Of a stretch of 30,874 nt of DNA, positions 30,277 to 30,874 are shown piece by piece; the stretch's first letter is position 1; each line of letters starts with the position of its first letter. The DNA is from a virus. The notes under the pieces are model-generated. The model had not been told where the DNA came from, did no database searches, and saw only the letters and a list, made by a program, of their open reading frames with translations. The stretch spans positions 1 to 30,874 of the IMG/VR virus record IMGVR_UViG_3300030103_002196. One strand, given 5' to 3'. The translations under genes were made by a program, and so were the position numbers.

Positions 30277-30600
30277 TTGCCAAAAAAAGCACTATATAAA
30301 GTTTACATAACATATTATGAAACAGGAGAATACTATATCGGTGTTACATCCAAATCTGGAATACATTTTGATAATTATTTTGGCTCTAATACTACAGATT
30401 TAAAAATATCCCATAAAGAAGTATTGTTTTATACACACAATAAATCAGATGCCAAGTTAATGGAATTGATTTATCAACTAAAAAGTTTTAATGATAAAAA
30501 GTGTTTAAATAAAATGCTGAATATCAGACTAAGAAGAGATTTTATAAAAAAGATACCGAGGTTTACAATAAAAATAAAAAATGGCATATCTAAATCATAA
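30277..30600 (+). CDS. GIY-YIG-like nuclease
   Basis: The 107-residue product starts at TTG 30277 without a clear SD. KVY (residues 8-10) and YIG (20-22) in YKVYITYYETGEYYIGVTSK match the two halves of the GIY-YIG motif, followed by NYFGSN, the loop usual in this family, and LMELIYQL with a candidate catalytic Glu. The usual Arg of the first helix is not obvious, so activity is uncertain. Free-standing copies in phages may be homing enzymes or may act in DNA processing. It overlaps the next gene by 20 bases. Confidence 0.7.
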   Translation: MPKKALYKVYITYYETGEYYIGVTSKSGIHFDNYFGSNTTDLKISHKEVLFYTHNKSDAKLMELIYQLKSFNDKKCLNKMLNIRLRRDFIKKIPRFTIKIKNGISKS

Positions 30601-30874
30601 TCTACCACCTTTTAGTGCCTACATTAGAAATGAATATTTATACGACCATGAAAAAGGTCATGGTGAATATACATTTGCCGATGTACATACAGTTAATAGC
30701 TTAGAAAGAAGAGCATTACTATTTGAGTGTCTGTTACCAAATGGGGTAAACTGGACAAGAAGACCTATTCATGCATTTTGTTGGAAGAAGAACGCACCCA
30801 AGCATGATTTAAACATCCATCAGTATTGGGATTGCTTCTCACCCTACGTAGATGTCCAAAGAAGAAATAGATTA
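30581..30874 (+). CDS. Conserved marine-phage protein (3' end outside window)
   Basis: The first 98 residues are present: MAYLNHNLPPFSAYIRNEYL, a segment KGHGEYTFADVHTVNSLERR, and RRPIHAFCWKKNAPKHDL. I recall this N-terminal pattern (MAYLNHN, PP, Y.R.EYLYD, KGHGE, PIHAFCWK) from conserved proteins of marine podoviruses that lie near the packaging genes. Function unknown. The frame is open to the window edge. Confidence 0.75.
   Translation, partial: MAYLNHNLPPFSAYIRNEYLYDHEKGHGEYTFADVHTVNSLERRALLFECLLPNGVNWTRRPIHAFCWKKNAPKHDLNIHQYWDCFSPYVDVQRRNRL

Overview
The window reads as part of a tailed marine phage genome, very probably a podovirus of the type founded by Puniceispirillum (SAR116) phage HMO-2011. 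The strongest pointer is a family A DNA polymerase that carries a DnaJ-like CxxCxGxG zinc-finger pair between its exonuclease and polymerase parts, a trait described for HMO-2011. DnaB-type helicase, zinc/TOPRIM primase, Cas4/RecB-like exonuclease, PD-(D/E)XK nuclease, DUF3310, DUF932 and LamG/SPRY tail proteins fit the same picture. The strongly AT-rich sequence suggests a low-GC alphaproteobacterial host such as SAR11, but that is inference. No integrase, repressor, RNA polymerase, tRNA or CRISPR array was recognised.

Layout. (1) Positions 2-14522, plus strand: the end of the late operon. It holds tail or receptor-contact proteins (LamG/SPRY, DUF7483-like), a run of secreted or membrane-anchored proteins, large Gln/Ala-rich and 1400-residue proteins that look like internal or ejection proteins, and then lysis (3TM holin, GH24 lysozyme with an intact E-D-T triad). 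(2) Positions 14519-21732, minus strand: the replication and recombination module, converging on the lysis genes with a 4-base overlap. (3) Positions 21863-29393, minus strand: about 20 small early or accessory genes, many joined by ATGA or TAATG overlaps, with one plus-strand gene (26142-26351) embedded. (4) Positions 29394-30081: a non-coding divergent control region with back-to-back TTGACA promoters. (5) Positions 30082 to the end, plus strand: DUF5872 protein, GIY-YIG-like nuclease and a conserved phage protein, presumably leading into the packaging and head genes outside the window.

The most striking feature is a family of ten near-identical palindromes, ACTTAACACGTGTTAAGT, found only in the minus-strand early region (21745-29620). 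They lie between genes, and six of them end 12 to 36 bases before the start codon of the next gene. Several sit just behind a terminator-like hairpin, and four are preceded by minus-strand promoters whose -35 region (TTGAYTTAACA or close to it) contains the palindrome half-site. Together these look like a repeated promoter-hairpin-operator cassette that divides the early region into separately controlled units. The protein that reads the palindrome is not identified; the Lys-rich product of the first early gene (28665-29393) is one candidate.

All calls come from reading the sequence and from memory of protein families. No database search was possible.
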